From Odiellus spinosus (lineage: Eukaryota > Arthropoda > Arachnida > Opiliones > Phalangiidae): DNA of 64,000 bases. This document shows positions 10,501 through 21,378 of the stretch, piece after piece (within the stretch, counting starts at the first letter, position 1; the number at the start of each line of letters is the position of its first letter). The position numbers were made by a program, and so were the translations under genes. The notes beneath the pieces are model-generated. The model searched no databases, was not told the DNA's origin, and was given only the letters and a program-made list of their open reading frames with translations. The DNA lies in contig OY987226.1 of assembly GCA_963920705.1 (NCBI GenBank), positions 33,159,686-33,223,685 on the forward strand. Direction: 5' to 3'.

Positions 10501-12858
10501 TTTTAGCAAAGATTTTTCTTAATTTGGGCATAGCTGGGATTACACCACGCAGTCTATAGCGTTGGTTTCTCCGAACCAACAAAAGATAAGTGTTAACTAT
10601 CGTACGGTTTTAAACGCGCGGCGATTACTGGTGTTGGGTTGAACTAGGTAAGCGTGGAAGTATATGATTAGAACACTTGGTGTTCTTCGTCCATTCCACC
10701 ATTTATCGTAAGTCAGGCGTAAGAAATGAACAGCCAGGCAACTTAGATTTTCAAATATATTTAAATCCCCGTGAACTTTTCATATATAGAAGCTCGCGAT
10801 ACGAGCTGGTTTTCGCCAATATAATAGGTATCCAGACAGTCTGGATTAAACGTGGAGTGATGGTCAATCGAGTACTCGGTAACCGCGTAAAAAATATAAA
10901 TGATTCTTACCCGCGCAAAAAAATAAATTAAAAATAAATAAATGGAGAAAGGAGTCTTCGCGGCAGATGGCGCCAGGGACTCAAGCCAGAGAGAGAGAAA
11001 ACTCTCAACTGTCGTCGAAAACATGGGTGTAACGCAAAAAAATTTGCCCTTTTTTAGGAGCGACGCAAAGGGGAGTAAACGCGCTGAAAGCTACGTTCCT
11101 TCCCCCAACTACATCTGTATTTCGAGCTATCTATAACGTGTAGTGATGATGTCATCACTCCACGTAAAAACGATGACTCGTCGTAAGTATCGCGCAAATT
11201 GCTTTCATAAACGGTTCGATGGTTATCGCGTTTGAAATCGCCATCTTGACATTCTAATAAGATCGATATATCAAAAATTCGTAATATATTCTAGGCCAGT
11301 AACTAACTGAAGTCGTCGGGAAACTTAAACTCCGTCGCATAGAACTGATTGATTCGAAACACCCCCGAGCGGCGGAAATATAGAAACGCTCTCAGCGCCG
11401 AGATGATCTACCTTAAAATCCCGATATTATTGAAGCCCCGCACTTACCGGAAACTTCTCCGTCGGTCGCTACTTTAGCAATTTGGCAAATGAAATTGTGA
11501 ACGTACATGCATCGGAAGTTGTACAACCCTGCGTTGGGACCCAAGACAGCGGCGCATTTCTCGAGGTCCAAAACGTTTGGTTCGCCATAGATCCACATGT
11601 CCGGCGGTATGGGTTTCCCCTCCAGCGTTCTAAAATCGCCGTTCGGTCTTGATCTCGAACTAATTCCGACCCAAAAATACGGATGTTCAAAGGGTGTTAG
11701 ATACGGTCGCAGTTGCTCCAATTCCTGTTGCGTTTCGAAGACGGCCAAATCAGCGCCTTAATCGTTCGAATCGATATTTAAAATTAAAGGAAATCCGTAC
11801 GACGATACTGTTGTAAATTATTCGGGGTCTTACCGAGTACTTGGCACGCGGTTCTGGCATTGTCGAAATCTCGGTAACTCGTGACGCCAACGTTAAGAAA
11901 ATAACAGTTGTCGCTTCCGACGTCAATCATTTTACCAAGCAATCGCCGTATGTATGGACAGGAACCTTCCCCTCGTTCTTTCTTTTCGAATTCTACTAAA
12001 GACGAGAAAAATAGCGTCAGAATTATCACAAATTCGTACGAAGCTTATCTATAGACAAAGTACTTTTTTAAAAATATTTTATCGCCAACAGACCCGCGAT
12101 TGAAATCTTACGAGGGTGTTTGACGCTAATGAAGGATTTCGTCAAATAAACGTACCCGGTTCGGCTTGGCAGACGAATCTTTTTGGGACGTCGCACGGAA
12201 TATCGTTCCATTGGCCAGCCTTTCTTCCGGAGGCTTCCATCTGCGCGCATTCCTCGTTTCTGTTACTCTGAATAATGAAAGCCTCCGATGTCATTATTTG
12301 TCGAATTACGTATATTAGTCTAAACCTACGTTGTTGGGTTCTCCTTCAACCCAATTCTCGTAATCCAAGTCCGTACCATCTACCCATTTGTGTCTCGAGT
12401 CTCTGAACGGTCTTTTCAGTCCGATTAAGACGGCGCCCCTGACTTTCAATTGGCCTAATTTCGCCGTGATAAAATCTGAAATTTAATAAGGTTACCTTCA
12501 TTTTTCCATTATTCTTTCTGTTGTTGAAAACCTTAAGATCGTTTTATATTTATTTCAATCGGTTAATCGGCTTACCTTGTACCTCCCGAGATTTAATGGT
12601 AATCAAGGTGCTATCGGGTTGACGATTTAGACAATACGCCGTGGCTTCTTGGAAATTCATTTCGGCAATTTGATCCGTTTCCTTCGCGAATATTCGATAA
12701 CATTTGTTTTCTAAAACGAATAAAATTGTTTTTTTACCGATGCCGCTGAATTTCCTCGTAAACGCGTCTTTTACCGAATTTTTCCCATCCTGGTTTGCAA
12801 AATCCGTCCACCGTTTTATCCTCGGAGGCCGAGAAGACCACGCACAAGCTCAAAATTA
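7532..12858 (-). CDS. Secreted protein with two C-type lectin domains, three LDLa modules and an acidic Asn/Asp repeat tail (9 exons; start exon not found)
   Basis: I joined exons by GT/AG sites and phase: 12858-12775 (signal peptide core [12 protein letters not shown]), 12710-12576, 12475-12330, 12267-12156 (first lectin domain), 11995-11834, 11756-11448 (second lectin domain), 10324-10178 and 10096-9950 (LDLa), 7977-7532 (LDLa plus tail, stop TAA). Frame is kept across all eight junctions, giving about 561 residues. Lectin domain 1 has six cysteines, GEPNN and GQWNDIPC, that is EPN plus WND, the mannose-type calcium and sugar site. Domain 2 keeps EPN but has LYNF in place of WND, so it may bind sugar poorly. 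Each LDLa has six cysteines and the calcium motif ending SDExDC. Nearly all exons are class 1-1, typical of shuffled extracellular modules. The start codon must lie in an unseen upstream exon, because no in-frame ATG precedes the acceptor at 12859. Inferred role: pattern recognition or adhesion in body fluid or matrix. The domain calls are firm; that this is one transcript is inferred from matching phases. Confidence 0.85.
7580..7795 (-). repeat. 51-bp coding minisatellite in the last lectin/LDLa exon
   Basis: About four tandem copies of a 51-bp unit encode a 17-residue repeat of the type [15 protein letters not shown]. One copy is 9 bp longer, so all size changes keep frame. The tail is very acidic and Asn-rich. 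Confidence 0.85.
8046..8382 (+). repeat. 165-bp tandem duplication (repeat F) spanning the left end of family E copy 2
   Basis: Two diverged copies start at 8046 and 8211 with ATAACGAATTATACAAGAAA. Both run through GTCAAACCCGTGAAG and end in the first bases of the family E terminus (GGTTTGCGTCCGCTT). Confidence 0.85.
8194..8637 (+). mobile_element. Family E element, copy 2
   Basis: The true left end is in the first tandem copy (8194), because ATTGTATC at 8186-8193 matches the right flank 8638-8645 exactly (8-bp duplication). The second tandem copy repeats the left end near 8363. It has one GAGGGAGAGGCTAG/CTAACCTAAC unit, against two in copy 1 and four in copy 3. Confidence 0.8.
9538..9625 (-). 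repeat. Inverted diverged copy of repeat F
   Basis: The reverse complement matches about 85 bp of the unit at 8046-8210, including the core TTCACGGGTTTGACCC. Confidence 0.6.
9703..9883 (+). repeat. Repeat G, copy 1
   Basis: It starts TAGGGTCGCCTAATTCTGAA and ends with another CTAATTCTGAACG in the same orientation. The interior matches the reverse complement of 21160-21378 (GACGGCAGTAACGGCTTCTA and similar). A transposon remnant of unknown class. Confidence 0.65.
9950..10324 (-). repeat. 228-bp tandem duplication containing an LDLa exon and its intron
   Basis: Two 147-bp LDLa exons (10324-10178 and 10096-9950) and their acceptor sides are nearly identical, with period 228 bp and an 81-bp intron between. 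Coding differences are few, for example SDEMDCAY against SDERDCPY. Confidence 0.9.
10325..11447 (-). other. Intron between the second lectin domain and the first LDLa exon
   Basis: 1,123 bp between the donor CCG/GTAAGT at 11447 and the acceptor at 10325. The first ~55 bp above the LDLa exon belong to the duplicated block. I see no other feature. Confidence 0.6.
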
Positions 12859-12938
12859 CTGACAAAGTATTCGAACGTTAGAAATCAAACTCCTGTGGAG
12901 CGCGTTGGTTGACGATCGTAAATAAAATGGCAAATTCA

Positions 12939-12946
12939 TATATATA
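12939..12946 (-). promoter_or_regulatory. Possible TATA box of the lectin/LDLa gene
   Basis: TATATATA about 80 bp upstream of the first exon I could identify. The transcription start and first coding exon are unknown, so this is a guess from position and sequence. Confidence 0.25.
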
Positions 12947-12950
12947 TGAT

Positions 12951-13325
12951 CAGGCCTCCTAAATCTGAACGCCTCGAATTCTGAACACTTTCATATAAAA
13001 ATGTACAACTTAACTTTGGTTGGGTCGATTTAAAGATGGAAGGGCTCATTTTGTAGATTAAGAATGGGGCTATTCGCGGAACGAAATTTCAAGACTCTAG
13101 GGAAAGACACGGAGAATATACGACCCTAATTAGCCAACCACGGTAATTAGCCTAATTAATCAGATCGTTTAAAGGGAATGATTCCCTTAATGATCCCCTC
13201 GATGTCGTCGTCAAATGCGAGTTTCCCGCTACAAAATAAACTTCTCAAACCAAGCATTTGGCCAGAAACACTTCGTGAAAATGTATTTTTATAATATGTC
13301 TAAGAATTTCTAATTCTGAACGGTC
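12951..13325. repeat. Repeat G, copy 3 (diverged)
   Basis: Bounded by CCTAAATCTGAACG, CGAATTCTGAACAC and, at the far side, TTTCTAATTCTGAACG, the terminal words of repeat G. It lies directly upstream of the lectin/LDLa gene, so it may contain or have displaced the promoter. Confidence 0.45.
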
Positions 13326-13597
13326 CGAAATCAAACTTGGGAATACGGGAATACGCGTAAAAATTATATAGAAAATGTTGGAAGCAAAGTTAACAAGTTG
13401 GGAAACCAAAATATAACTTCCCCGACCCCGACGTTAAGGTAATCTAACCTTACCTAACCCTACCTAAAATAAAAGATGAAAAGAAATGTAGAGTATTGGA
13501 TGAGTAGAGGAAAAATCGTGCATTTCAATCATTATTTTCTGTTTTACGGAGTATAAGTATTTTCCCTTAACCTCAAGGATACAAAGAATGCAAAAGA

Positions 13598-13735
13598 ATG
13601 TCATGCGTTACCCATAATTATATGCGGCAGGTCGTAGACTCTAATATACACACCAAATGAAATGTCCTGCGTTACCCATAATTACATGCGGCATGGCGTA
13701 GAGTTCATAATTGACACACCAAATGAAATTTATTT
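13598..13735 (+). repeat. Tandem duplication of about 70 bp
   Basis: Two copies contain TGCGTTACCCATAATTA, ATGCGGCA and ACACACCAAATGAAA. It lies inside the insertion in the Copia LTR. Confidence 0.8.
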
Positions 13736-14727
13736 TCTAAATAAATATGTAAAATACATGTTCTTATAATATAAATTATCATTAGAGCATAGGCTGTACT
13801 GTGTGATTATCTTTGAGATAATCCACTGATTTGATAAAGACGAAGGATTTAGTCTGGGATGGCAATGAAGACAAGGAATTAAAAACGACGAAGATTTTGT
13901 AGCAAGTTCCTCTTAGACAAACCAAGAAATATTGTAGACTGAATGTTTCATTTACAACCCATTTTCGGTAGATGATCGGCAATTACTTCCGGTACAGTTT
14001 TCGTCTAAAATTCTTGTTTTGACGTGCTAATAGAGGACCATTACTGATAATTTCATCATGCAAGTGATCCCAGTCATTGGAAGAATCAAAGGATTGAGCT
14101 GGTCGAGAGGTTATTTTCCAAATCGGCTGACAAGACGTTAGCTTCCACTCCTATGATAAAAAAAAATATCTTGAATACTGAAATAGACTAATTTCCATAC
14201 CGTTAATATTTATACATGAATAGCTCCTTTTATGTTTAGAATAACGAGGCCGTATGAAAAACTGTTGAGCTTTTACTGACTGTAAGAATCTCATATGTCG
14301 AGTCCGAAAACACTCACTGCTTGCGTGTTTCAATTCTTCGTAGCCAGGCCGTCTCTTTCTGGTGATAAATGAAAGCCGTGTCGCTGCTCTGTTGACTTCA
14401 AATGGTGATGACATTCTGCGCTGGTTGATTTTCTCACTTAAGTCACTATAGCTCTCTTTCGTCTGGTCTCACTCTACACGGCTTCTTTTGATTATGAAAA
14501 TAATCGGAAATGTTTCTTGGTTTTATAGTGGAGAAATCTGAAGCCTATTTTTTTCCAACATCAGATAACCATTTTTTATTCAAAACTGATGTTTTTTTAA
14601 ACACGGGAAACCTACTGTACTTCTGTCCAAGGGGAGTTTTCACGACTATAATTTTTCTTAAGAGGTTTAACATTTTGTATCAATCCGCCTCAGCTTTAAA
14701 TCTTATGTCGTTTCTATCTTGGATGCC

Positions 14728-15397
14728 CGTGTAAACGTACCTTTATTTAGATTCTTCAATCCACCCCTAGTTTGCAGCAAGCCTTAGCCTATACTGCCCG
14801 TTATACCTTTGCTTTTTGGACTAAATGATATATGGAAAACAGCTTAGCGCGTGTTGCCAACTCAAGCTGGTATTAAACGGTCACATTTCATTAAATCTTT
14901 GTTTAACTAAGAGAAGCACTCGTAAACAATAAACTATACTTTCTCTCTATTAGCTCGAATTCAATGGATATTCCTTATCATTCTACTGTTTAAGAAATAA
15001 AATTTTTGTTTATCATTTTGAAGCAATTAATAAAAATAGGCTAAGCTTATGATTTCACCCTTTTGTAACCAATTCAGGCACCTTACTCTCTATTACTTCA
15101 TATAATTTATCAATATTTCATTATTTAAATCTGTGTTTAACTAGAGAAACTCTCGTACCGAAAGAAGTCTTATCAAATTTTGTCAAAGTACCTTTGTCTG
15201 TATTAATTCAAATTCAGTGGACGGTGTAAACGCACTTTTATTTAGATTCTTCAATCCACCCCAAGTTTGCAGCAAGACTAAGCCTATACTGCCCGTTATA
15301 CCTTTGCTTTTTGGACTAAATGATATATGGAAAACAGCTAAGCGCGTGTTGCCAACTCAAGCTGGTATTAAACGGTCACATTTCATTAAATTTTTGG
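14728..15397 (+). repeat. Pair of 175-bp direct repeats
   Basis: 14728-14903 and 15222-15397 are near-identical (TTTGCTTTTTGGACTAAATG, GTTGCCAACTCAAGCTGG and so on), about 320 bp apart. They could be terminal or subterminal repeats of the inserted element. The frame through the second copy is open but resembles no protein I know. Confidence 0.8.
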
Positions 15398-16103
15398 GAA
15401 ATTTCTTAAATATCTTCTAAACTATCTCGAATTTTTAATTGATTTTTCAGCTTCTTTATTAATTAGATTCAGTTTAACAATATTATTATATTAAATTAAA
15501 ATTTAAATGAATTATACGCTTCAATTCACTTAAAGATATCGCGGCATAAGGCCAAAATAGTTAGGGCATGGAAAAGGGGTATATATAGCTTTCGCTAACC
15601 TTTATTCACCGAGCGAGTAACCGAGAAGAGTTGGGGAAAACCCCCCCTTCTCAACGTCTAGACGTTTATCGTAACCCTAGGCATTCGGTAACTGCACCAC
15701 AAAGACCCGTAGAGGGAGGAGATGACTGGAGTGGAAGGTTGATGTGGACTATATTAGTGAGGGACGCCTCGCTAATATGGCCCTCTGAGATCGGACACTA
15801 GAGGTTGGACCTTGGTGTGAGGATGGTCGGAGGTGATTATAACAGTGGGAGACGTCCCATTGCGTATAATCGCCTTCAACTGTCCAGCATCGAGGTTTGA
15901 CCGTAAAGTGGATGGTGGCATGCGATAATATACAATTGGAGACGTCCTGTTGTATATAATTGTATATAAATGGCAGCCACGCTTAAAGGAGGTAATTCCC
16001 GTTAAACGGAATTGAACGATAAGCTGGTATGATAATGTCTCTAGACTTTTGGATCCACGAGCTAGGTCACGTGATTTCCGGTTACACAGGATATCCGCTT
16101 ACA

Positions 16104-16150
16104 CAGGAAGTGACACACACACAGACACACAGACACACACACAGACACGA
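16104..16150 (+). repeat. CA/GACA microsatellite
   Basis: An impure (CA)n tract with interspersed GACA. The matching copy near 34745-34780 has the complementary GT tract. Confidence 0.9.
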
Positions 16151-16193
16151 CCAGTGTAAAACCTCCCCCTGAACTAAAGTTCAGTCGGGGAGG

Positions 16194-16436
16194 TAAAAAG
16201 ACCGCAAAAATGAAAGAAATGTAGATGGCAGCATGTCGCCAGTAAACTTATTGTTATTGTCTATACAATCTCTCTCTTACAACTGCGTCAACAATAATTA
16301 TGTAGCCTTGAACTAATAAATGAAAACACGCAGTTCGTCGCTCGTGCTCTTTATCGTTCCATCTAAAATAAACGTTGTCTGACTAAATTGATTTGAAACC
16401 CCTAAAGTACTTTCTATAAATCAGTTTTTACCAATA
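16194..16436 (+). repeat. Copia 5' LTR, main part
   Basis: Near-identical to 20600-20842. Contains AATAAATGAAAA and AAATAAACGTTG, which can serve as polyadenylation signals. The first 15 LTR bases lie at 13376-13390. Confidence 0.93.
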
Positions 16437-16450
16437 GGTTATGGGCCTAG
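16437..16450 (+). promoter_or_regulatory. Copia primer-binding site
   Basis: GGTTATGGGCCTAG directly follows the 5' LTR. Copia elements are known to prime from an internal part of initiator tRNA-Met, and this motif resembles that site. Confidence 0.7.
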
Positions 16451-16640
16451 TATACGGTAGAGAAAGTTCGAGTTATTTAATATCGAAAAATCGGTATTAG
16501 AATTAAAATCATAAGAAAAGAAACTTTAATCGGTTAGCTTTTTCTTTGTTTTGGGTGTGGTCAAGAAAAGAGCAAAACTTGTACATCGGAGTATACAAAG
16601 TAACGTGACACTCTTTTCTACTGACGGTTAATAAAGAACA

Positions 16641-19600
16641 ATGACAACAGACATGGCAAAGGTTCAGTTCGAGAAACTAAATAATTCCAATTATCAAATA
16701 TGGAAATTTAGGATGGAAATGCTGTTAATGAGAGATGATTTGTGGATAGTTATAACAGATCCTCCACCAAATCCAATAACTACAGCATGGACGAAACAAG
16801 ATGGAAAAGCAAGAGCCACAATAGGGTTGCTTGTAGAGGACAACCAACTCACGCACATTAGAGACAAAAATACAGCGAGTGACGTCTGGACAGCTTTAAA
16901 AGACTATCATCAGAAAAGTACACTTTGTTCAAAGGTATTTCTATTAAAGAGACTCTGTAGAAGTCAGCTAAATGAATCTGGAAATATGGAAGAGCATATA
17001 GATAGTATGTTGGATCTCGTAGATCGACTAAGGGGTTTGGGAGAAGACCTTAAAGAAAACCTAGTCGTAGCATTAATGCTCTGTAGCCTCCCAGAGAGCT
17101 ATGAAACGCTAATAATGGCGTTGGAAACGAGATCACAAGCGGATTTAACCTTAGAGTTGGTGAAGGGAAAGTTAATTGAAGATTACAAGAGAAGACAGGG
17201 TGCAGAAAAAGCACATCTTGGCGATAGACAGACAGTGTTGCAAACGTACACTGGTGCTGGGAAGAAACCTACAGGCACGGTTCCTAAATCTAAGCCAAAG
17301 GGCAAATGTTACGCGTGTGGAAAGGGAGGTCATTACATAAGGGATTGTCGTATAAACAAGACAAGACGCTTGAAAGAGAAAGAGACTGAAACCTCAAAAG
17401 AACAAGCGAGCTTGGTGACGCAACCAACATCGTCAGACGACGAACGTCACAGACTCTTCAAAATATCCAAACAACCGCATGGTAACGCGTGGTACATTGA
17501 CTCAGGTGCAACATGTCACATGACAAACGACAGAGAGTTTTTCACAAAAATTTATACAACTTTTGTAGATAAAGTTTACACTGCAGACGACACTACTTTA
17601 GACGTCGTTGGAAAGGGAGTAGGGAATTTACGTTGTAGCACAAAAACTGGTGTGTTTAATGTAACAGTCACTGACGTTTTATTAGTACCAAACCTAAAGG
17701 GCAGCTTACTTTCTGTTCATAAATTGACCAAACACGGATTCAAAGTAAATTTCGCAAAGGAGTTTTGCATGATTACTGAAAACGAAGGTACAATCATAGC
17801 AATAGCAGATTGTGAAAATGACCTGTATAGATTGAATCAAGCGGAAAAAGTTATGTTGGCACATAATGGAGAAGCGAAGGAGTGTATACACGTCTGGCAC
17901 CGTAGAATGGGACATAGAGACCCAAATGCGTTAAAAACATTCGTCAATGAAGAATTAGGTACTGGAATTCGGATATCAAAATGTAACAAGCAAATGGTAT
18001 GCGAAATTTGCATAAAAGGAAAAATGGCGCGTTTACCATTTCCGAATTCAACCACAAGGTCTAAGAGAATTTTGGATTTGATCCATACAGACCTGTGTGG
18101 GCCGATGCAAACGATGACGCCAGGAGGAAATAAATACATCCTAACGCTTATAGACGACTACAGCAGGTATACAACAATTGAGCTCCTTAAAACAAAAAGC
18201 GAAGTTGCAGAAAAGCTCAGAAACTTCGTAAGATTATGCGAAACGAAGTATAACAGAAAACCGAAGTCTTTTCGCTCTGACAGAGGTGGAGAGTATGTGA
18301 ACTGAGAAATCCAAGAGTTTTTGAAGGCCGAAGGAATAGAATGGGAATTGACAGCCCCATACACGCCTCAGCAAAACGGCGTAGCAGAAAGAAAGAACCG
18401 GTCCTTGGTAGAAATGGCACGGAGCATGTTGACAGATGCGAATCTGCAAAACCACTACTGGGGAGAAGCTGTGAAAACAGCTTGCTATTTACAAAACAGA
18501 CTGCCCAGTAGGGTTCTTGAGAAAACACCATTCGAGTTATGGTTTGGAAATAAACCAGATCTGCGTCACATACGTACTTTTGGATCCATCGTTTACGCTC
18601 ATATTCCAAATGAGAAACGTCGCAAACTTGACAATAAAGCTATGAAACTACGTCTTATGGGCTATGAAGAAGGATCAAAAGCGTATGGGCTCGTAGATAT
18701 AACCACTGAGCGTTTAACTGTCAGCAGGGATGTAAAATTCGTGGAACAACAATGTAACGATAAGTCTTCCTCAGAAAAGCATGACACAGAAAACTCTTTT
18801 GAGTTTAGAGAAGAGAAAATAAAAGAACCTCTGCTTCATGCTGATTCTGACAACGAAGAAGATGATCGAATTGATTGCGAACCAAACCAAGAAGAGATTG
18901 TGCCAGAACCAGCATACGTTAGACGATCAGCGCGTCTGAACAAAGGGCAGCCGGCAGAAAGACTCATTAACGTTATGGTCACAACTGAAACCTCAGTAAA
19001 CAACGAAGACCCACGCTCAATTGAAGAAGCTCTCTCAAGGGCAAATAAATCTGATTAGCAAGAAGCAATGGAAGAAGAATTGCAGTCTTTAGAACAGATG
19101 AACACCTGGACTCTAACAGAGTTACCGCCAGACAAAAGAGCAATAGGCTGTAAATGGGTATTCAAAACCAAAAGGAATGCTGAAGGAAATGTGGCTAGAT
19201 ATAAGGCACGCCTTGTGGCTCAGGGTTTTTCACAAAAATTCGGAAGCGACTATGACGAGGTATTTGCGCCAGTCGGTAAACATTCAACGTTAAGAACATT
19301 ACTCGTCGTAGCTGGTCATCAAAACTTGAAGGCACGTCATTTTGACATTAAGACGGCTTTTCTAAATGGAAAACTGGACGAAGAAATTTACATGAAACAA
19401 CCCCCAGGATTTGCAACCAAAGATTTGGAACACAAGGTCTGTAGATTGCATCGGAGCCTATACGGACTGAAGCAGTCGGCGCGGATTTGGAATGAACGTA
19501 TAAATGAAGTTCTAGAAGCAAATGAGTTTCAAAGAGGGACAGCAGACAAATGTCTCTACTCAAAGGCAATTGGAGACAAGTTCATGTATGTTTTTCGTCT

Positions 19601-20553
19601 ACGTTGACGATCTCATCATCGTTGGACCAGAAGATCAAGATATAGACAAAGTCTATGTTCTGTTGAAAAAGGAATTCAAGATCAAAGACCTAGGAAAACT
19701 AAAATTATACCTTGGCATTGAAATAGAAAGAAATGAGAACAATATTTTTGAAATTCATCAGTCGCGATACATTTCTTGTATTCTTGAGAGATTTTCAATG
19801 GAAAATGCAAAAGCAGCAAAGACGCCCATGGACACTGGCTACATTAAAGAAAATCAAAACCGCGAGGAAGACAACACGATGCAAAATAAGGATATTTATC
19901 GGCAAGCGATTGGTTGTTTACTGTACGTAGCCACGTGCACACGCCCTGATATAGCAGCAAGTGTCTCGATTTTGAGTAGAAGTGTAACAAATCCCAGTAC
20001 GGCTGATTGGACTGCTGCAAAACGCGTAATGAGGTACCTAAAAGGAACTCAAAGTTTCACACTGAAACTAGGAAAGAAAACTACGACATCCACCGCACTA
20101 ACAGGATACGCGGACGCTGATTGGGCCAACGATCAAAAGGATAGGAAATCAAACACTGGTTATTTATTTCAATGGCTCGGTGGAACTATCAGTTGGGCTT
20201 GTCGAAAGCAAACAAATGTAGCGCTTTCATCCACCGAAGCGGAGTATGTAGCTTTGGCAGAAACCTGTAGAGAAGCACTATGGCTCGAAAAGATACTAAA
20301 AGATCTTAAGCAAAAACATACTGAAACGAAAATTTTTGAAGATAATCAAAGTTGCTTGAAAATGATTGAAAATGAAAATATGACGCAACGAACCAAACAC
20401 ATTGACACTAGACATCACTTTGTTAAAGATTTAAGAAATGTGTTCGTGTTCGAGTATTGCCCCACCGAAATAATGTTAGCAGATTTGCTGACCAAGCCAC
20501 TTGAAAATATAAAAACAAAAGACTTAGCTAGTTTCATTGGACTCGATGTATAA
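16641..20553 (+). pseudogene. Copia gag-pol polyprotein, disabled
   Basis: One reading frame starts at ATG 16641 and is cut by TGA at 18303-18305 and TAG at 19056-19058. After each stop the same frame continues with conserved integrase and reverse transcriptase sequence. Near 19590-19594 one extra T shifts the frame, and the last part runs to 20553. In order: capsid-like region, zinc knuckle of CX2CX4HX4C form (about residue 222), aspartic protease DSG (about 283), integrase with HHCC finger and acidic catalytic residues, reverse transcriptase with YVDD near 19600, and RNase H with an Asp-rich core near 20110. The 3' LTR differs little from the 5' LTR, so the copy is not very old. The broken frame is described only, not reconstructed. 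Confidence 0.93.
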
Positions 20554-20575
20554 AAATTAAAGTAATTGTAACTTT

Positions 20576-20584
20576 GAGAGAGGG
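20576..20584 (+). promoter_or_regulatory. Copia polypurine tract
   Basis: GAGAGAGGG lies immediately before the 3' LTR, where plus-strand DNA synthesis is primed in LTR elements. Confidence 0.75.
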
Positions 20585-20842
20585 TGTTGGAAGCAAAGTT
20601 AAAAAGACCGCAAAAATGAAAGAAATGTAGATGGCAGCATGTCGCCAGTAAACTTATTGTTATTGTCTATACAATCTCTCTCTTTCAACTGCGTCAACAA
20701 TAATTATGTAGCCTTGAACTAATAAATGAAAACACGCAGTTCGTCGCTCGTGCTCTTTATCGTTCCATCTAAAATAAACGTTGTCTGACTAAATTGTTTT
20801 GAAACCCCTAAAGTACTTTCTATAAATCTGTCTTTACCAATA
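20585..20842 (+). repeat. Copia 3' LTR
   Basis: 258 bp, intact, TGTTGG...CCAATA, followed by the target duplication GAAAA. Confidence 0.95.
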
Positions 20843-20856
20843 GAAAACTCCCAAAA

Positions 20857-21125
20857 TTTGCCAAAGGAACCCTTTCGGCGCCTCGAATCGAGAAACGAAT
20901 GTCACCAATGGATTCCTTGGCCGAATTCACAGGCGGAATTAACGCGCTTGAGCCAGTATTACCGAACTTATCGACGATTTCCTTTATTATGAGGATTCCC
21001 TTATGGGTTCTATGCCAATGCAATGCTAATTTTTTAAATCGTCGATACTTCGCAAATTCGGCCAAGGAATCCATTGAAGACACTTATTTCTCGATTCGAG
21101 GTGCGCAAGTTGCTCCTTTTGCAAA
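20857..21125. repeat. Fold-back element
   Basis: About 70-bp inverted arms (20857-20929 and 21053-21125) share GGATTCCTTGGCCGAATT and CTCGAATCGAGAAA with mismatches, with a loop near 120 bp. The Copia element inserted 10 bp to its left. Confidence 0.65.
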
Positions 21126-21159
21126 TTCGAATTTTTTTTTTTTGTATATGTTATAAGAA

Positions 21160-21378
21160 AGTTCAGATTTAGAAACAGGGGGTGTTCAGAACTAGAAGCC
21201 GCTACTGCCGTCTTTAAAACCTCGCGTCAAAAGTATCCGTCATGCAATGATGAAATCTAGCGTAACGGATCCGCAACTATTCAAACTTGACATTAGATAG
21301 TTAATTTCGTCGCTAAAAATTCCATAGCAATCGAGATCTAGGATTTCTTTAAAAACGTTCAGAGTTAGGCGACCTTAC
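21160..21378 (-). repeat. Repeat G, copy 2
   Basis: The reverse complement matches 9703-9883, including terminal AGGTCGCCTAACTCTGAACG and internal CCATAGCAATCGAGAT-like words. Confidence 0.65.

Larger units (their letters stand above)
13394..16193. mobile_element. 2,800-bp insertion inside the Copia 5' LTR (class unknown)
   Basis: The flanking TAA trinucleotides (13391-13393 and 16194-16196) form a 3-bp target duplication that restores the LTR when removed. The left end starts CAAGTTGGGAAACC and is shared with 2701-2830. The last ~370 bp match the reverse complement of 34707-35057. The right end is a hairpin, CTGAACTAAAGTTCAG within CCTCCCC..GGGGAGG, at about 16161-16193. The ends are not inverted repeats of each other. 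The interior has a 70-bp tandem duplication, a 175-bp direct repeat and a CA tract. Short minus-strand frames (14151-14414, 13782-13982) match nothing I know. Confidence 0.75.
13376..20842 (+). mobile_element. Copia (Ty1/copia) LTR retrotransposon with a nested insertion in its 5' LTR
   Basis: The 5-bp target duplication GAAAA flanks the whole unit (13371-13375 and 20843-20847). The LTR is 258 bp, starting TGTTGG and ending CCAATA. The 5' LTR is split: its first 15 bases are at 13376-13390 and the other 243 at 16194-16436. The pieces add up to exactly the length of the intact 3' LTR (20585-20842). A primer-binding site follows the 5' LTR and a purine tract precedes the 3' LTR. The polyprotein frame is inactivated by two stops and one frameshift. 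Confidence 0.95.

Noticed and set aside
14151..14414. 87-residue minus-strand frame inside the Copia-nested insertion
   Set aside because: Possible element-encoded peptide, but no domain, no homologue I recognise and no splice support. Left unannotated.
17837..18609. Minus-strand frames of 68-130 residues
   Set aside because: Antisense shadows of the Copia polyprotein.
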